Assembly (NCBI GenBank): GCA_023425615.1
Contig: JAFACJ010000399.1
Location: 1-5,533, forward strand
Length of the DNA stretch: 5,533 bases
Reading direction: 5' to 3'
DNA from: Actinomycetes bacterium
Lineage (GTDB): Bacteria; Actinomycetota; Actinomycetes; Streptosporangiales; Streptosporangiaceae
Part shown: positions 4,878 to 5,533 of the stretch, piece after piece
How positions within the stretch are numbered: the first letter of the stretch is position 1
Layout: each line of letters begins with the position of its first letter
Program-made: the position numbers and the translations under genes
The notes under the pieces: model-generated
The model's database searches: none
The model's input: the letters and a program-made list of their open reading frames with translations, nothing else
What the model was told of the DNA's origin: nothing

Positions 4878-4996
4878 ATGAGCGGGTTCGGAGCCGGGGA
4901 GGGCCGGGACTACGACCGGAGGGCCGCGCGTCTGCTGCGGGGCCTGTACCGCAGGATCGGGGCGGACGTGGAGGCGCGGGCGCCGCGGTGCTTGAC
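4878..4996 (+). pseudogene. 5' remnant of a SAM-dependent methyltransferase gene
   Basis: ATG 4878 follows an excellent ribosome site (AGGAGG, 4867-4872, spacing 5), so this was once a well-expressed gene. The first ~35 residues (MSGFGAGEGRDYDRRAARLL, then a GLYRRIGADVEARAP segment) have the shape of the N-terminal helices that precede the Rossmann fold in class I methyltransferases. A hydrophobic-Asp motif I normally follows. It does appear here as AAVLD, but in a different frame (codons from 4979 to 4996), as if one base had been lost near 4965-4980. Directly after that Asp the expected glycine-rich loop is missing and unrelated sequence begins (STFSRALFF). The original frame reads on to 5156 only as low-complexity Pro/Ala/Gly sequence. 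The methyltransferase call is an inference from a short stretch. The gene is broken by both a frameshift and a truncation. Confidence 0.5.
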
Positions 4997-5033
4997 TCAA
5001 CCTTTAGCCGAGCCTTGTTCTTCTCCGTCCCCC

Positions 5034-5389
5034 TCAGCCGTCCGGGATGGCCATGCGCAGCGACCTGGTGCTGAACCCGACGGTGACGCGCCCGCCCCGG
5101 ACATCGAGGGAGGTCGTCTCCCAGCGGGACGCGCGCCGCCGGTAACGCCGCCTTGACCATCTTCCATCGGTGCCCGTCCCAGCGGTAGGCGAGCGGTCTC
5201 TGCGGATCGCGCCCGACGAAGAAGGCAAATCCGGCCTTCGCGCCGGTCATGACGATATGGGAAGGCCTCCGCCCACCTTCTCGAACACCCTGAGGACGGG
5301 GCACGGCCACCCGGGACCGCGGCGAGGACGAACGGAAGGAGGGATCTCATCGGCTTTCTTACACGAAGACGACGTGCTGCCGCCGTCAT
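5034..5389 (-). pseudogene. Degenerate gene for a probable secreted protein, frameshifted
   Basis: The start ATG at 5389 overlaps the stop of the upstream gene as ATGA, and a second in-frame ATG lies at 5350. The beginning, with a basic stretch (ARRLRVRKPMR) followed by SLLPFVLAAV, looks like a signal peptide. Good coding signal then moves to a second frame over roughly 5270-5140 (FFVGRDPQRPLAYRWDGHRW, recalling the VG...WdG..W pattern of repeat-type secreted actinomycete proteins). It moves to a third frame over about 5120-5034 (WETTSLDVRGGRVTVGFSTR, ending MAIPDG and stop), where third positions are almost all G/C. At least two frameshifts are needed to join these parts, so no full-length product is expected. 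A TTA leucine codon occurs in the middle part. Family assignment is weak. It faces the methyltransferase remnant tail to tail across 4997-5033. Confidence 0.5.
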
Positions 5390-5533
5390 AGGGATGTGAG
5401 GCCGCTCTTCAGGTCGGAAACGAAGTCACACCATGACCGGACTTGGTTGATCGGGCCGTCTGGTTCGATGCGCTCCAGCAACTGGTGCCGATGGCTGTTG
5501 AACCGGGCCTTGAACTTGTCCAGTCGTCGCCCG
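5386..5533 (-). CDS. C-terminal end of an unidentified gene (partial)
   Basis: The last 48 codons of a minus-strand gene enter from the right edge and stop at TGA 5388-5386. The visible part includes LDKFKARFNSHRHQLLERI, then EPDGPINQVRSWCDFV and a SDLKSGLTSL end. It is a charged, helical, soluble-looking tail with good G/C third positions and one cysteine. I do not recognise the family; a helical tail of this kind could belong to a small regulatory or toxin-antitoxin-like protein, but that is a guess. The ATGA overlap with the next start (5389) indicates that the two genes were once an operon with coupled translation. Confidence 0.65.
   Translation of the reverse strand, partial: GRRLDKFKARFNSHRHQLLERIEPDGPINQVRSWCDFVSDLKSGLTSL

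Noticed and set aside
4732..5310. N-terminal extension of the DUF2306 frame to a start near 5310
   Set aside because: It would add about 193 residues of mostly Arg/Pro/Ser sequence not found in this family. Part of it belongs to the degenerate gene at 5034-5389.
4828..5417. 11-base direct repeat CTTCAGGTCGG at 4828-4838 and 5407-5417, as possible deletion endpoints
   Set aside because: It is too short and the flanks differ. One copy is in a promoter region and the other in coding sequence, so it is probably coincidence.
1..5533. CRISPR array, tRNA, rRNA, transposase, integrase or defence genes
   Set aside because: No regularly spaced repeats, cloverleaf-like sequence, insertion-sequence ends or recombinase motifs were seen on either strand.

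Overview
The window looks like chromosomal DNA from a high-GC actinomycete, such as Streptomyces or a relative in the Streptosporangiales. G or C dominates third codon positions, good GGAGG-type ribosome sites sit before several genes, TANNNT promoter elements are visible, and the gene families (Xre regulator with a long helical tail, single-domain regulatory ATPase, DUF2306 membrane protein) are typical of that group. Genus and species cannot be fixed from the sequence alone.

Layout, left to right. Bases 1-1350 hold a minus-strand pair: a small gene (about 732-947) overlapping by 8 bp a 228-residue protein of unknown function (53-739). Upstream of the pair lies a roughly 400 bp stretch containing a gene remnant (1102-1320) that has no start codon and sits behind two consecutive in-frame TGA codons. 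Bases 1354-3130 hold a minus-strand regulatory pair: an Xre-type transcription factor (1976-3130), then a hairpin likely to end its transcript, a promoter with an embedded inverted repeat, and a regulatory ATPase of the RsbW-like HATPase class (1354-1821). Bases 3131-3297 form a divergent control region. Bases 3283-3928, on the plus strand, carry two pterin-4a-carbinolamine dehydratase (PCD/DCoH) reading frames in tandem. The first lacks about one third of the fold and one catalytic histidine; the second is complete. A strong bulged hairpin at 3941-3977 separates them from a convergent DUF2306 membrane protein (4015-4731).

The right end (4878-5533) is worn. It has the first ~40 codons of what looks like a SAM-dependent methyltransferase, frameshifted and cut off at motif I; an opposing degenerate secreted-protein gene whose coding signal jumps between frames; and the intact C-terminal end of an unidentified gene running in from beyond the window. 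This looks like a junction where rearrangement or decay has accumulated.

Functional picture. The Xre regulator and the ATPase are plausibly one signalling module, although they seem to be transcribed separately. The full-length PCD probably recycles oxidised pterin cofactor. I do not see a clear defence system, mobile element, CRISPR array, tRNA or rRNA. The best candidates for something new are the half-size PCD paralogue, the promoter/short-ORF arrangement in front of the ATPase gene, and the double-TGA reading frame.
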